A stretch of 64,000 nucleotides of DNA from Echinostoma caproni (Eukaryota > Platyhelminthes > Trematoda > Plagiorchiida > Echinostomatidae). The notes beneath the pieces are model-generated. The model was not told where the DNA came from. It worked only from the letters and a program-made list of their open reading frames with translations, and searched no databases. This document shows, piece after piece, positions 50,998 through 62,723 of this stretch. Position numbers and translations under genes: made by a program. The stretch lies in NCBI GenBank assembly GCA_900618425.1, contig UZAN01039456.1, positions 6,556 to 70,555 on the forward strand. Reading direction: 5' to 3'. The stretch's first letter is position 1, and each line of letters opens with the position of its first letter.

Positions 50998-52248
50998 ATG
51001 TCTATCGTTAGATGTGTGAATCTATTTACTGCATTATGTTCGATCATTGCTATTTGTCTCCAGCTGTCTGGACTAATTGTGTTAGCAAACACAAACAACA
51101 GCAATATCACAACCCCCACCACAACCAGCAACAACACCAACACCAACATTAATATCAACAAAAGAAGTACACACACTTCCAAACCATGTTGCATGCGTGG
51201 ACGGAATATTTGTGAAGGACCAAAGATAACTATAGTTGGAGAATCAACCGCCTGTGATGCGTTTGTTAAAAATCTATCGGCTGTAGATTATCTGGAATTC
51301 CGTGTTGATAAGCATCATCCTCTAACAGAGAATCAGTACACAATTCTCATAATTGATATAGACTTTCCGATACCTCAAAATCAGTTTGAAAACGCCTCAA
51401 TTATTTATGCAGCTGTCAACGTTCCCGGGAACTGTCTGAAAAACTCTCGTGGCTGTCGGCCTAAAATCTTCCACTGGTATCGAATAGAATGTGAGAATCA
51501 GTATGACCATATTGATCGACTGCATTTGTTGCTTCTGCAACAATTCATTGAGCTGGGTGTGAATCAGTTAAGACACCTAACTCGCGGTTCCTTCCCTTAT
51601 ACGGAATTGTACAAAGGCACATTTTGGTACACGAAACCGATTCGATGCCATCGTTATTTGTGGCATCGGTGCTTACATCATCCCCATTACGACCAATATA
51701 TGAGTTCCACTTTTAGCGGTCGATTTGTCCAAATTCCAGATTACGATGATAACGATGCGAATCAATTAAACGATAAACTTCTGGAGAAATTTAAAAGTGT
51801 AGTTATTACAAGTAGGATGATTGAATATGAGAAAAATACATGCTTTCTGAGGCAAATTATAGACAATTTGCCGTTAGAAACATCGCTGGAAGACTCATTT
51901 GACTTTGATATCGAAAAATGTTTAAATAAAAGCATGATATGGAAAGAAATCTATGCGCGACTACAGAACCGGACTATTTCGACCTCAATAAAACGCATGC
52001 TTAAGAAGTGGTACATCTCTGCTATGCAGCAATATGTTCATTGGAGAATGTTTCAAAAATTTACCACAGCATACGGATCGATTGCAGAGGAGGATGAATC
52101 TCATAGTATGGACATTCGATACCAAAAAGAGTCACAGCTGACCAGACGAATGATAGCTCGTTTAGAGCTCTTGTTCAGAGTGTTTTGGGAATTAAATTCT
52201 CCTTGGTTTCCCCCGCTGAATCATTTTCGTGAAATAGGTTTCTTCTGA
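50998..52248 (+). CDS. uncharacterised type II membrane or secreted glycoprotein, 416 aa
   Basis: This is the longest open frame of the window, without introns in this region. I chose the Met at 50,998 because it places a basic residue and a hydrophobic segment (about residues 9-31, LFTALCSIIAICLQLSGLIV) at the N-terminus. An upstream in-frame Met at 50,884 would add 38 hydrophilic residues. After the hydrophobic segment comes a low-complexity Asn/Thr linker (about 33-60), then a Cys-rich turn (KPCCMRGRNICEGP) and a folded region starting ITIVGES and containing ILIIDIDFP. Sequons NNS, NIT, NLS, NAS, NKS and NRT suggest an extracellular or Golgi lumen location. A signal anchor, an unstructured stem and a luminal domain are the architecture of Golgi glycosyl- and sulfotransferases. 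The stretch at about 263-285 (KFKSVVITSRMIEYEKN) and the basic C-terminal helix faintly recall galactose-3-O-sulfotransferases, but I see no cofactor-binding loop. Function is unknown. Confidence 0.65.
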   Translation: MSIVRCVNLFTALCSIIAICLQLSGLIVLANTNNSNITTPTTTSNNTNTNININKRSTHTSKPCCMRGRNICEGPKITIVGESTACDAFVKNLSAVDYLEFRVDKHHPLTENQYTILIIDIDFPIPQNQFENASIIYAAVNVPGNCLKNSRGCRPKIFHWYRIECENQYDHIDRLHLLLLQQFIELGVNQLRHLTRGSFPYTELYKGTFWYTKPIRCHRYLWHRCLHHPHYDQYMSSTFSGRFVQIPDYDDNDANQLNDKLLEKFKSVVITSRMIEYEKNTCFLRQIIDNLPLETSLEDSFDFDIEKCLNKSMIWKEIYARLQNRTISTSIKRMLKKWYISAMQQYVHWRMFQKFTTAYGSIAEEDESHSMDIRYQKESQLTRRMIARLELLFRVFWELNSPWFPPLNHFREIGFF

Positions 52249-52476
52249 ACAAGCTTTTTGTTTTATGGTCGGATGGTTTGAATTCTCCAAAGTTCAGATT
52301 ATTAGAAGTTGAAATTGAACTGTCGGAAACTTCATTTATGATAGTTTGTTAAAACAGATGCGTCTTCTGACGTGCTACCGTAATCCATAATAATCATCTG
52401 TGTGTATGAGAAGGATTGACTGCGTTTGGGAACAAACTCAAGTGAGATTCTCGCTCATTCGATAAACACCTCACCG

Positions 52477-52498
52477 TATATATATATATATATATATA
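52477..52498. repeat. (TA)n microsatellite
   Basis: About eleven TA units. Confidence 0.9.
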
Positions 52499-52842
52499 CC
52501 TTTTTGAATGCGCTTATTAGCTACGGATTATACTATGTTTAATATAGACAATCGACCCTTATGAGCTCAAACGAGTTGAATCCATGTGCTTCGCATCACC
52601 CTCGAAGTTGTGGCACTAGCTCACTCCTTCCCCTGCGAGCGTACACACCTCAGAATTGGTTCAGGAAACCAACCGTGCGAAGCGAAGTAACTCCCAGTAA
52701 CAATGATCCGATAACATTATGCGCACATACAGTGATCCATTTCACCCAATCTGATGTTAGACTTTTCCATCCACCGAGGTTTTATATTCACAAAAATTAT
52801 GAAAGAATGATTAGTTGATAGTTACATGAAAGTGCTGGAGAA

Positions 52843-52890
52843 TTATGATGATGATGGTGATGAGATGATGATGACGATAATAATAATTAT
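52843..52890. repeat. (GAT)n/(AAT)n microsatellite, imperfect
   Basis: GAT units with interruptions grade into an ataataata run. Confidence 0.85.
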
Positions 52891-54360
52891 GAATTGTTAA
52901 AGACTGTTGTTCACTTGGAATTATGTTCTAAAAATCAACTGGTACCCTTAAAAGCGAAACGCATTACTTGATTCATCGTGTGGAAGCTCAGTTATCCTCT
53001 GAATCATTATGCAGGAATGGTTTGGTCTTTTTTGTCCCTTCTCAGTGTCTACATCTATTACATCTTTATTTTACATAAATGTCACAGATCAACTTCGTAA
53101 TCAGCATTACTTCTTTTTCTTGATCGCAAAAAGATGCACCCCAGGTTTTACCTTCTTTTTCATCAACTTAAAATTGCTTCAGATTTTAGGAATGACTTTC
53201 TATTCTTGCAAGCGTACGCAAATAGATGGGCGTTCTTTTGGATGTCCTTTAATCTTCAACAACCGGTACTGAGAAACTTTAGCCAGGCTACTCCGTCATG
53301 GTGATGATCGTAACCGATAGTTGACGTCACTGAGTACTATGATTGAGTGTCGCGAACAGTGGCTCTCGTGCATTTTCTCATTATCCTTGCAACCTTAATC
53401 AGCCAGAATTCCCTATTTTTTCTTTGACTGCTTCCAGCGTTCAAATCTTCCTTCTGCACACTTATCGAAATGGGTAATCTCAAGACAGAATCGAATAGTG
53501 CCGCACAACTATGTGTGGTTAATGATTGTAAATTGAATTGATCCCAATATCCAACACATTTTAACACCTGTGTGAGTAGTATGTTACTTAGGTGTGCAGG
53601 CGTACGGTAATGGTCATTGATGAAACAGGACTAACAAAATGAACTGGCTTCTGCTGCAAACTCAGTGATCAACTCTTTCGCTTCGGGACAAACGCTACAT
53701 AAAATACACCGCTTCACTTAGAATTCTCACAGGCCGCTTGATTGAACACGGTTCGGATGACTGACGCTAAAGAAAAGCTGTCCATTTTGCAAACATCCAC
53801 AGAAGACTGAAACTTCAGTGGGCATTCTGACGGTGTTTTTGGGATAACAGATGTGATGGTCAATGATCCGAATGGTTGAAGTGAGGTTTTGTACTGAGGC
53901 GCCGTGATGGAACAGTTTACATACGGCGATCATGATGAATATGCTTGGATGATGGCACAGCCTATTCCGTTGTATAAAACGATATTTTTCGTATGTGTGT
54001 AATGAATAAAAATCAAAGGCTATGCGCATGGCAATACTATATCCTTTTTATGTGTGGGTGTTTCGAAATTGTGCACTCTGACCTTAGTAAAAGAACGTAT
54101 GTTCCTTGATGGCAGGGGAGATCTAAATTTCGGTTTAAGAAATTTTCCCACGGATTATGTCCATCCCTTACAGCATCTACTGCGAAAATCTGATACATTG
54201 CTATCTTGTGGCAAGACCGTTCACTCTGAAGTGGGACCGCAGAGGGATTAATAGCCCGGCTGCAACCATAATGATGCTCCGGGGGCTCCCAGCTCACCTA
54301 GAATTCAAACAGATCAAAAAGAGAAGCGCAACTCGCTTTAGAATAATATGCTAGCAGTGT

Positions 54361-54383
54361 ATTATTATTATTATTATTATTAT
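54361..54383. repeat. (ATT)n microsatellite
   Basis: Seven or more ATT units. Confidence 0.9.
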
Positions 54384-54650
54384 ATTTCACAACCGTCTGA
54401 GGCCAGACTGTGTGCCAAACAAATCATGGCACAATAATCTTTATAAAAGAATTGCACACAGCTCAACTAGTTAAACGCCGACATCCCGAGCGCACTACGT
54501 TTGTGCACCCCAATCAGCTAGCTGTCTTGCGAGTCAGAATTTGATTAACTGAAAGCCGGTTTTTTATTCTTTAAGATAATTTATCCTGAAAACCTTGTGG
54601 TATTCCAATCACGAGCAAGCAGTGGACCGAAGTGTTTGTTGTAAGGGTTA

Positions 54651-54679
54651 CTATATATATATATATTTATATATATATA
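54651..54679. repeat. interrupted (TA)n microsatellite
   Basis: Two TA runs are separated by a TTT step. Confidence 0.9.
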
Positions 54680-55784
54680 ACTGTCTATGGGATTTGATTA
54701 AGATGAATAGCAAGCTTAGCTAATGGTTTGAAGAGGAATAATTTTAGATAACCCATGATTTGACTTGTATACATCAAATTCTTGACTAGTTCAACATGTA
54801 ACCTGGGTTGTTTTCTCTGTCATAGTCTGAAATGCTGAACTATTTTATCATTGATTGACATTCTTTAACACAGGTGAATGTTGTTGTAGTAGTCGGGTTC
54901 GCAGTGAAATCTTCGGAAGTTTATCTAATTTCGCTGAATGTATCCGCACTTTACTCCATAGAATAGGTCTATAGCTTTTACAAACGGCCCCTAACTAGAT
55001 AAAATAGCTAAATATATCAGTGTATCCCCATAAGACTTTAAACAGAATGCAGTGGAGAATTGAAGGATCACAGTGCAAAACAATAATTTTATTCGTCGCT
55101 AGTATTGTTGTTCAATGGATACATTGCTGGTTATTTAATCCCATTCGACACCCACGATTAAGCTCCTTGTCAAATATATCTTTTAATGCTCAAAACTGCC
55201 TGTTAGGTGCACATTAACTGGTTAAAGTGAAGGTAATCACGACCTCAGTAAAATTTGGTGCCCCAACTGTTTCAGGCCGTAGACTGAAACAGCCCATCTA
55301 ACGGTTCATGTCCAAAAGTATGTCTGATTATGGTTTGCTGTTCATCGTTCTATCTCATTGCGACTCACACTTCCCAACCCCCGACCGAGGTCAGTTACTG
55401 TAGCGTTTGCTTAATCTGGTATAAAGCTACATCTGTCTAAGCAGAGCTTGTCTACTGTGCAAGGTGTAGGATAAGAGAAATATCGCAGTCTAATCAAACG
55501 AAAACTGTTATCTCTGCTTCAAAGGTATAGCAAGTACTTCGATTAACCAATCCAGCCCACCATGACAGGTTACAGTTACTCGTTCGATCAGGCAACTTGC
55601 GTCCGGTGGCGATTTATCATCCTACTTGATAAGGGACAACCATGTAGCATCACATGAACTTAACGTCAGTTAATTAGCCTATCTGTGTATACGCGTTCAT
55701 ATGCGAGTCAAGTTCACGAATGAACGATCAGTTTAATCCAAATGACATGATTCAAAGCGCGCATAAAGAAGCAGAGAGCAAAAT

Positions 55785-55990
55785 GTAAGTCATTTTACTT
55801 CCTTTTTTAATTATTAAATATACAAATGTACAGTCGATATTCAGGAAGGGGGGAGCTGCGGACACACAAAGGCTGCCCGGGGAAAATAAAGAAGTAGGAA
55901 AGAAGGGTGGCGGTGGAGCGGTTCGAACCCGGGACTTCCGGGTCACAACTTGGTGACCTAACCACATGGTTTCCGGAATTAGTTGGTTCC
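55785..55990 (-). repeat. tRNA-derived SINE, family I, minus strand
   Basis: Read on the minus strand: a box-A remnant (catgtggttaggtcacc), the best box B in the window (ccgggttcgaaccgctcc), a C-rich body and the family tail (aaaaaaggaagtaaaatgac). It is nearly full length and the best reference copy for the family here. Confidence 0.75.
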
Positions 55991-56996
55991 TGTTGTTTAA
56001 CCGCAATGAACTGTCTGTCAAACACATTAGGGGTACATTGAATGCACCAGAGCAGTCGGAAACCTAGATATTCGGAATGTGGCACTAATACCAAATGCAG
56101 ACATTGGCATTAATCCGAAATCGAAATCGCAGAGAAAACCATTGGGTAAGTTAGTGGATACAGTCAAGGATAAGTGCACACTCGGCAATCACGACATGGA
56201 TAACTCACCCTTTTCCCAGTTGGAGCCATCTACACTATTGTGTGAGCATCACAATACCAAAATAAAAAGACCGAAGTCAATGTAAGAATCGTTTGATTGC
56301 AAATGATTATGTAGATTTTTCATGGCATATGCCTAGCCTATTTTCTATTTTTTTTTCTCAAATTTTCACACCCATCCATGACTGGCGATTAACTAGACAG
56401 ATGCCTTGGGGATGAGGTCTTAAGTAATTCACTAATTCGGTGACCAAAAACCGACAGCATTGATCGATTGAGCCAAATAACAATACACCAAACTGGTTGA
56501 CTGACCGATTGGTTGTCTGACTGACAGCAGCTCACTGATTTGCTGGTCTGTCGGTTGACTAACTGTGGTGATCCATCCCTATCAGGTGACGCTTACCCTG
56601 ACGCGGCGCGTTACCATTTTCGGACCCCTCCGATCCATCAACTTTCAAAGGTGACGTCAATGAAACGAGTACGTGCCACCGCTTCTGACTACACATCATA
56701 GGCAGATCGTGCCAGCCAATCGGAGACAGTGCAGTCCAGACAAAAGCAAAATGATACAAGCGATTGGGATAGATCTTCTTTTGTACATATTATTTAATGG
56801 CCCTCATTTTTTCCAATAAGCGAACTACGAACCACCATTCCTGTGGCCTTTTCCTCGCGTCTCCGTTACGTAGTGTATTGTATGCTAGTGCCATTGCGGT
56901 CCAGTGCTTACGTGACCCAGTCCGTGATTGCTAGTCCTTGACTCGTGTTCCTGAATTCATATTGCGTGGTTTGAGTTGCGAATCCAGTGCGTATTA

Positions 56997-57014
56997 CTCC
57001 TCCTCCTCCTCCTC

Positions 57015-57047
<33 letters not shown>

Positions 57048-57069
57048 GTACTACTACTACTACTACTAC
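56997..57069. repeat. compound (TCC)n(TAC)n microsatellite
   Basis: TCC units switch to TAC units, with one TAG interruption near 57,047. Confidence 0.95.
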
Positions 57070-57118
57070 GATCATCACACTAACTGACGGAGTAACTGAT
57101 TGAATAACTGAATAATTG

Positions 57119-57159
57119 ATTGACTGATGGATTGATTGATCGATTGATTGATTGATTGG
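57119..57159. repeat. (GATT)n microsatellite, imperfect
   Basis: Tandem GATT/GACT units, preceded by looser CTGA-type repetition from about 57,090. Confidence 0.85.
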
Positions 57160-57971
57160 TCAGATTGATGCTTGGAAGAGAGATCAATCAAATAAATAAG
57201 AATTTATGTACTTCCCTCCAATCAGACACTCTATATTCGTGTACTCGGAAAGCCAAACCTCACTAAGTGGGGTAGAAAAACCATCTTGATCGAACTGATT
57301 TTCATTATGCTAAATTATTTGAACGCGCACTGCGGAAAAGTGCATCCCACATTTAAGTCTACAACGCGCACCATATAGACGACGAAAACCATCCGAACCT
57401 TGTGCATATCTCAGGCGGTTTAGTCGAACAACAGTCCATAGATATGTGCCAACTTCGAGGCAAATTAGGAGTTTAGCTGTTGACGTGGAATCGAAAAAAG
57501 AAGCACTAAGTCCGCACAACACATACAACTCAATACCGTGCTAACGGAACCAATAGATCGAGTAGTAACTACCAATTTAATAAATCAGTATTTTCATAAC
57601 GTATCTCTCTCTCTCTCGAGGCTGCTTTTTGGTGAACATGCGACTGTAGATTAATCATTAAGACATAACAGCTGTCCAATTCCTCGTTGGCCTTCATTTG
57701 TTCCATTTTTCCCAAATGGTACTTATCCCCGTGGAAATAAATTTTTCTTGACAGATACTGATTGCGATGTAAACCATTAATTCGTATGTTTCTAATGACA
57801 AGGGGTCGAATAAACATTTTCAATCCTTGGGATCAATCGGACGCCCAATTAAGCGAGTAGAATCACACGCTGAGACAACGAAAAGGTCGTGATCATACAA
57901 AAATGCAGAAAGGGGAAAATATTTCTCTTTCGTTCCGTCTCAGATTATTCAGAAAAATGTTTTTTAAAAAG

Positions 57972-58194
57972 TTATTGGATATTCTTCAGAATTGGTAAAC
58001 TCGCGTAGTTGGCTATTCCACACATGTTGAAGAAGCCTCTAGCAATCTTTACGTATCCTTCTTCGCCATAATCGGGACCGAGTGAAGTTTTTGCCAACCA
58101 GTAATCGTGGAATGCAGCCCATTTATAGCCCACGAGCAAAATCGATAGATTGGGTGAATCACGTTTGCATTTGAAGCTGTAATAAATTCCGCCA
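57972..58194 (-). CDS. cathepsin L-like protein, last exon; catalytic His and Asn replaced
   Basis: The exon has a clear acceptor (ttttgcag before 58,194) and ends in TAA. It encodes 73 residues of the papain-family (C1A) C-terminus: GGIYYSFKC, then ILLVGY, DYWLAKTSLG, GEEGYVKIAR and the hallmark ending NMCGIANYASLPIL. It joins in phase to the exon at 63,056-63,213. In active cathepsin L the catalytic His lies in an N-H-A/G motif before the VGYG block and the catalytic Asn in KNSWG. Here these read N-L-S (Leu codon at 58,146-58,148) and KTSLG (Thr codon at 58,086-58,088), and the conserved Trp is Leu. The frame is otherwise intact over the whole exon. Either this is a pseudoenzyme under selection or a young pseudogene. 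It sits about 4.9 kb from its partner exon. Confidence 0.85.
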
Positions 58195-61138
58195 CTGCAA
58201 AAACACAGGGACAAAGAGAGAGTGAGAGACAGATAGAAAGAGGGAGATATGTTAGAGATACCTAATGAAAATCCGTTGTGGCGAGAAAACAAACAATAAC
58301 GTGCCATTGGTTTCGTTTCATGACTCATGTAGCCGTAACTTTAATTTACTGAGCCAGCAAATGCCTGTCGTATGACTTGTGTTTTGAATAAAACATCAGA
58401 GACCTTTGAATATGAACCATCTGCAATAAAACACATGTATCTCCTTAAGGTGAACCTTTTCCTTTGTTTAAAAAAAGAAGATGGATGTATTCAATATATG
58501 TTTTTTAACACGATAAACTTCATAACTGGCATTCAGCCAAATTTGACATGGTTTTTAGCATCTAACCCGCAAAACACTCCTTCAAACCATCTCGTGATTT
58601 TCTTTAATATATATCTATACATATGATAACCGGATACGTATGCCTGGAGCATAGCAAGAATATCAAAACCTGTTGCACTTGCGTGAGAATTTTGTCTAGT
58701 TGTCCAGATATTAATTATTGCAACATATATCTATCTTACAGTTCCGTAATGTATTGTATCGCTCCCAGAATAGATCATATTACGCACACCGATTGATGCG
58801 TACGAGAATGAAGCCGGTGGTCATGGCGACTGAGTGTCGTTAATCACCATCAGCCGTAATAATCCGTACATCGCGTGTATAAATTTCGCTACGTTTGACT
58901 CAGTTCTACGCTGTGGTTTGTGTCCCTGTCAATTCCTTGATTTGATCCTCCTTGAGGATGGATTAACTGTACCGTTGATCAAACAAATACCGAAAGAAAA
59001 CATCGTCTCTTCACCACCACCTGGGGACATTATATCCTAGTGAGAATGGACGAACCCCTTTCGAAAATCGACCTCGATCGGCTGGGTAAGGAATCGAACC
59101 ATGTTAATATTGATTGAAAAATCGATCGTCATTCTCAGACATGGATGTTGGAATGACTCATTGCATGGGTGGATTCATTCTAGGCCCTCAATAACCTAGT
59201 GAGTAGATTCCATTGAGGCCGAGGTGCATTGGAATGACCGTTTCCTTTGAACCAAACGCACATGTCTACCTGTGTGACATTAAAAGACAATTGACAAGAT
59301 ATTTAACAATTTTACAAGGATATAGCGGTAGAATCAACGATATTTCCCCTGAATGGCAAATTAAAATTTGAACTCATTCACCAGCGAACAGAAATTACAT
59401 TTTTCTCTATACTTCCGGATTGAGCATTGCATTCTATTCACGATGCCAATGTGAACGACCTGTCACCTACAGCTTCGCGATTTGTTATCAACTTTGTCAC
59501 ATAGAACCTCAAGCCCGTAACATCATTTCTGATCCTCATCGCATCTTTTTACAGCCCGAATACATATGTGCGATCCCCATAGTTCAGTGAGTGAGACAAT
59601 TGGCCTATACGGTCAGTGACAGGTGATGACATGCTTCGGTTTTTTTTCCTGAATTTCGGTGCATCTATGCATAATAGTATACCCTTTTGATATTGCTTTC
59701 TGAACCCGTTCTTTGAATTGATAAACCATCACTTTGACACTTTGGATCCGCTCCCTTTCAGCGCACCTCATTGGTCAATTGAGCACACGTTTTTCTACCC
59801 CCTAATTGACCATCTGTCTTCCCACGCTCTTTCTGTGCTGAAATGATCTGTCTTGCATCCTATCGAGCTCGTTGACGGACGTCAATTCCGTGAAGCCGTG
59901 CTATTTGCGCGAGATTGCTAAGCTGTATGTATTCGCGCAATTACCAAAGCTTACAACAGTAACTGCAACCAAGGACGAGTTTGGTGCTTGCACGGTATTC
60001 CGAGCGATGTAATATTCATTACGTGACAAGAGTATCACAAAATGCACAAAATGCAAACGCCGGTAATCTCTCGTCTGGTTGAGGGATTCCAAGTGGCGCA
60101 AACGGCGGTAAATGATCCAATCAGATCACAAAGAGGTTTAGAGGAAATTTAATAGTTTATATTCACGGATGAGGGATACGGCAATGTGAAACGATGGAGC
60201 AACCGCACTGTAGTTGCTGCGGCATTGACGATAGCTAAATTTCCCAAACTGACCACAGTCACTATGACCTCGGCTGAAGGGAAAAGGTGAACAGTTAAAG
60301 GGGTGTGAAATCACTGAATCATGCATGCCTTACTCACTATGGTCATGTTTGCTGATTGAGTAGCGATCGGTGTGATCATGACTTCGTCCGCTTAGATCTT
60401 AGCAGTAGCTTGTTTGAACAGTAGAGGAAGACGTATGAGGGTGTGATGTAAAACCAATGCTGTTTGTCTCCTTGCAATTTTTTCATCATACAACTGTACG
60501 AACAAAGGAGTGCGCAGGCGAATCGTTTAGGTTTTCGGGGAGGGGCATGATTAGGGTGTGACTGTGAGACAACTGGACTAATGACAATGAATATTAAAGA
60601 ATTATTAAAAAAGGAACCAAAGTTCACCACAATGATATCGATCGTAGTTTCTCTAACTACGATCAAGAACGAGTGTGGTGCTTTATCTGTACTCCGAGTG
60701 ATACGCTTTTCATTGCATGGATCATAGACCTATGCGAATAGTAATGTTTCTGAGAGGCTGCTGTTGGTGATATTGAGGTGAACTTTGGTGACTGAGCCGT
60801 TTTACATCAATGGCCTAACAACCACAACCAGTTATACTGTAGTTCACCCATCCGTGGCTCCATAATCAATGGTACTGAACAAAACAGATGGCAGTCGATT
60901 CGTTCGATAAAAAGAAATATATAGTTAAAAGTGGATGCATGGTGTCAAACAAAGAAGAGCTGCATAGAGAATGTCAAAAATTACATATTACAGTGGACAT
61001 TTATCACAAGCTCAAGGTCATTATGAGGATTGAGCTAAAAAGTAGTGACTACTGTGGGGACACTAAGAATCAACTGTAGTAATCTTTCGGCAGAAATGCA
61101 AGATAATTCGACGGAAACCAACATCAGTATTTTCTATA
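58195..61138. other. intron of the cathepsin-like gene, left part
   Basis: Between the two cathepsin exons. Weakly repeated sequence occurs at about 59,930-60,015 and 60,610-60,715 (gacgagtttggtgctt / aacgagtgtggtgctt, then actccgag/attccgag). No exon supported here. Confidence 0.45.
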
Positions 61139-61400
61139 TTGGATTTCGTTCACAAAGACAGTTACAGCCAGCCAAGTAGACCAGCTAATACATGGCATGA
61201 TGTTCACATCACTACAATACCTAAAGAACACAAAGCGGTGGTTTCGGTCACATGTAAACATCTGTCTACTGCAAATGCGGCTGCCTGTCTTATGCAGTCC
61301 ATTTTATCCATGGTTGACCAAAACACATGACTGTTCACGTTTGCTTTTGGGGCTATACAAAGCCTTTGACTCCGTTGATAGAAGCACCTTACAAGAATAA
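61139..61400 (+). mobile_element. non-LTR retrotransposon reverse transcriptase scrap
   Basis: The plus-strand frame ending at 61,400 contains LLLGLYKAFDSVDRSTLQ, which matches the reverse transcriptase block of LINE elements (aspartate replaced or absent, then KAFDSVDR..L). The region upstream is broken by frameshifts and stops. Only this short block is recognisable, so it is a heavily decayed fragment within the cathepsin intron. Confidence 0.4.
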
Positions 61401-61555
61401 AATCTTCTGCTATATATGTTAAACTGAATGCATGACGATTGTACTGACTGACGCCTTCCCAAATGTATTCGATCTTCCACGGTCAGCGTACATACACGAA
61501 GGCATTTTTACGTCTAAGTACTTCTATGACGTAATGGTAGTGCATCCAAAAATAC

Positions 61556-61728
61556 CTCATAAATCAACAGCCTCCAATCAACCACCAGCTCTTTTTCTGA
61601 GCCGTTCGCTGGCGTTAACCTCTCCCTAAGCTCAACCAAATGCACCGAAATTTCGTTTTCCATTATTCGTAGGTCATTCACATCTTCGGGATCACCTGGC
61701 TCCAGCATCTTGCATAGCAACTCAAACA
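61556..61728 (-). CDS. exon of an unrecognised gene inside the cathepsin intron
   Basis: This minus-strand segment has a strong acceptor (gctgtgacctttcag before 61,728) and a plausible donor (GAG then gtattt at 61,555). It starts with two bases of a split codon and ends in phase 0. The 57 full codons read as a charged, helical, clearly protein-like sequence: FELLCKMLEPGDPEDVNDL, then MENEISVHLVELRERL and ELVVDWRLLIYE. Joined to the candidate exon at 62,652-62,723 the frame stays open and the split codon gives Leu. No family recognised. It does not resemble cathepsin, so it is either a nested gene on the same strand, an alternative exon, or a relic. Confidence 0.45.
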
Positions 61729-62651
61729 CTGAAAGGTCACAGCACTTAGAATACCCTGGTTGTTTTCTATCTGCTGACCTCCAAATTATCTTCTATCACC
61801 CACAATAAATTTAATCCTTTACATATTTGCATCACAACTTATTTGATAAATTGTTATTATTCAAAGCCAGTGGTCAATATACATTGGTGCCTGTCGAACA
61901 TTAGGCCTAATTCACCCGGCTAACGTTATGCAGTGAGAAAGTGCTGTGTTATGAGTATATACGACTTCAGCGATCAAGACCATTCAATTCGGTGTCCAAA
62001 CCCAGAAAAGTAGATTTTCGAAAAATCTTCCAAGAATTTTCCTACCGTTGCGAATAAAGACTAAGAACAATCTCAAGGCAACGCAATTTTTATTACTTAG
62101 CAGATTATTTTTCAAACTACTGTTTATGCATTGGGATCGCATGATGGATCCGGAGTCGCAAACCACTGAATAAACCAATATATATACATATATATTTATA
62201 ATCTGGTTTTTCGGCAAGCGGAGTGCACATGTCACGACCGGAAAGTGCTCCTGATTTGTCAGATGCGTATTTTTATGCACTTTCGTAGTTCAACTATGCA
62301 TGTTTTAACTCGGTGTATCCTCCTCTATTTGTGCGTAGAACGCTCCCGGTCAGTTAGCTGATATTTATAGGGGAAATTTGTGGTGCCGGGTTTGGGAGAC
62401 AAAGAGCAGACATCTGTATTTGACAGATTACCTTTGGGTCACTTCTTATGAAATAACCACGTTGCATGTCTGCAAAGTTCACGTTGGTGTTCGCGTTGGA
62501 AGTTCGGAAGCAAACGTTTGATTATCAGTCGAGTTGAAAATTGATATGTTTTGTTTGGCTCGAGGTTACATATATTAAATTCTTTAAAATAATTATTAGT
62601 CAGTAGAAGCTGCACGTTTGAGGGCTTTATGGTTGATAGCTTTTCACTTAC

Positions 62652-62723
62652 ATTCAGCCAGCAGGAACAGAATGTCAACTTGTAGTTCGCAGACAAACGT
62701 TTGATCTGGTTTTCCATATTGTT
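62652..62723 (-). CDS. short candidate exon, partner of 61,556-61,728
   Basis: The minus strand has an acceptor (cttatctcgcaacag before 62,723) and a perfect donor (GAAT then gtaagt at 62,651). The 72 bases encode QYGKPDQTFVCELQVDIL plus FLLAE, with one base left over, which matches the phase of the exon at 61,728. A different frame across the same area (62,439-62,789) reads NICNLEPNKTYQF, which looks like part of a fibronectin type III fold, but it runs through the donor and I consider it a shadow. Confidence 0.35.

Larger units (their letters stand above)
52249..55784. other. non-coding stretch with microsatellites
   Basis: No canonical AATAAA is visible close after the stop of the 51 kb gene, so its 3' end is undefined. 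The remaining frames are short and unremarkable. Confidence 0.35.
55991..57971. other. non-coding stretch, includes presumed 3' flank of the cathepsin gene
   Basis: It contains CTGA-like and trinucleotide repeats. Minus-strand frames at 57,310-57,528 and 57,569-57,823 lie just downstream of the cathepsin stop codon and could be 3' UTR or chance. No strong AATAAA is visible near the stop. Confidence 0.35.

Noticed and set aside
55900..55940. tRNA gene (good box B with ggttcgaacc)
   Set aside because: No complete cloverleaf, since the acceptor stem and anticodon arm are missing. It is the head of a SINE with the family tail.
57310..57528. Minus-strand frame just downstream of the cathepsin stop, with RLNRLRYAQGSDGFRRLYG
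   Set aside because: Only a mediocre acceptor, no downstream poly(A) signal and no recognised family. Kept as non-coding.
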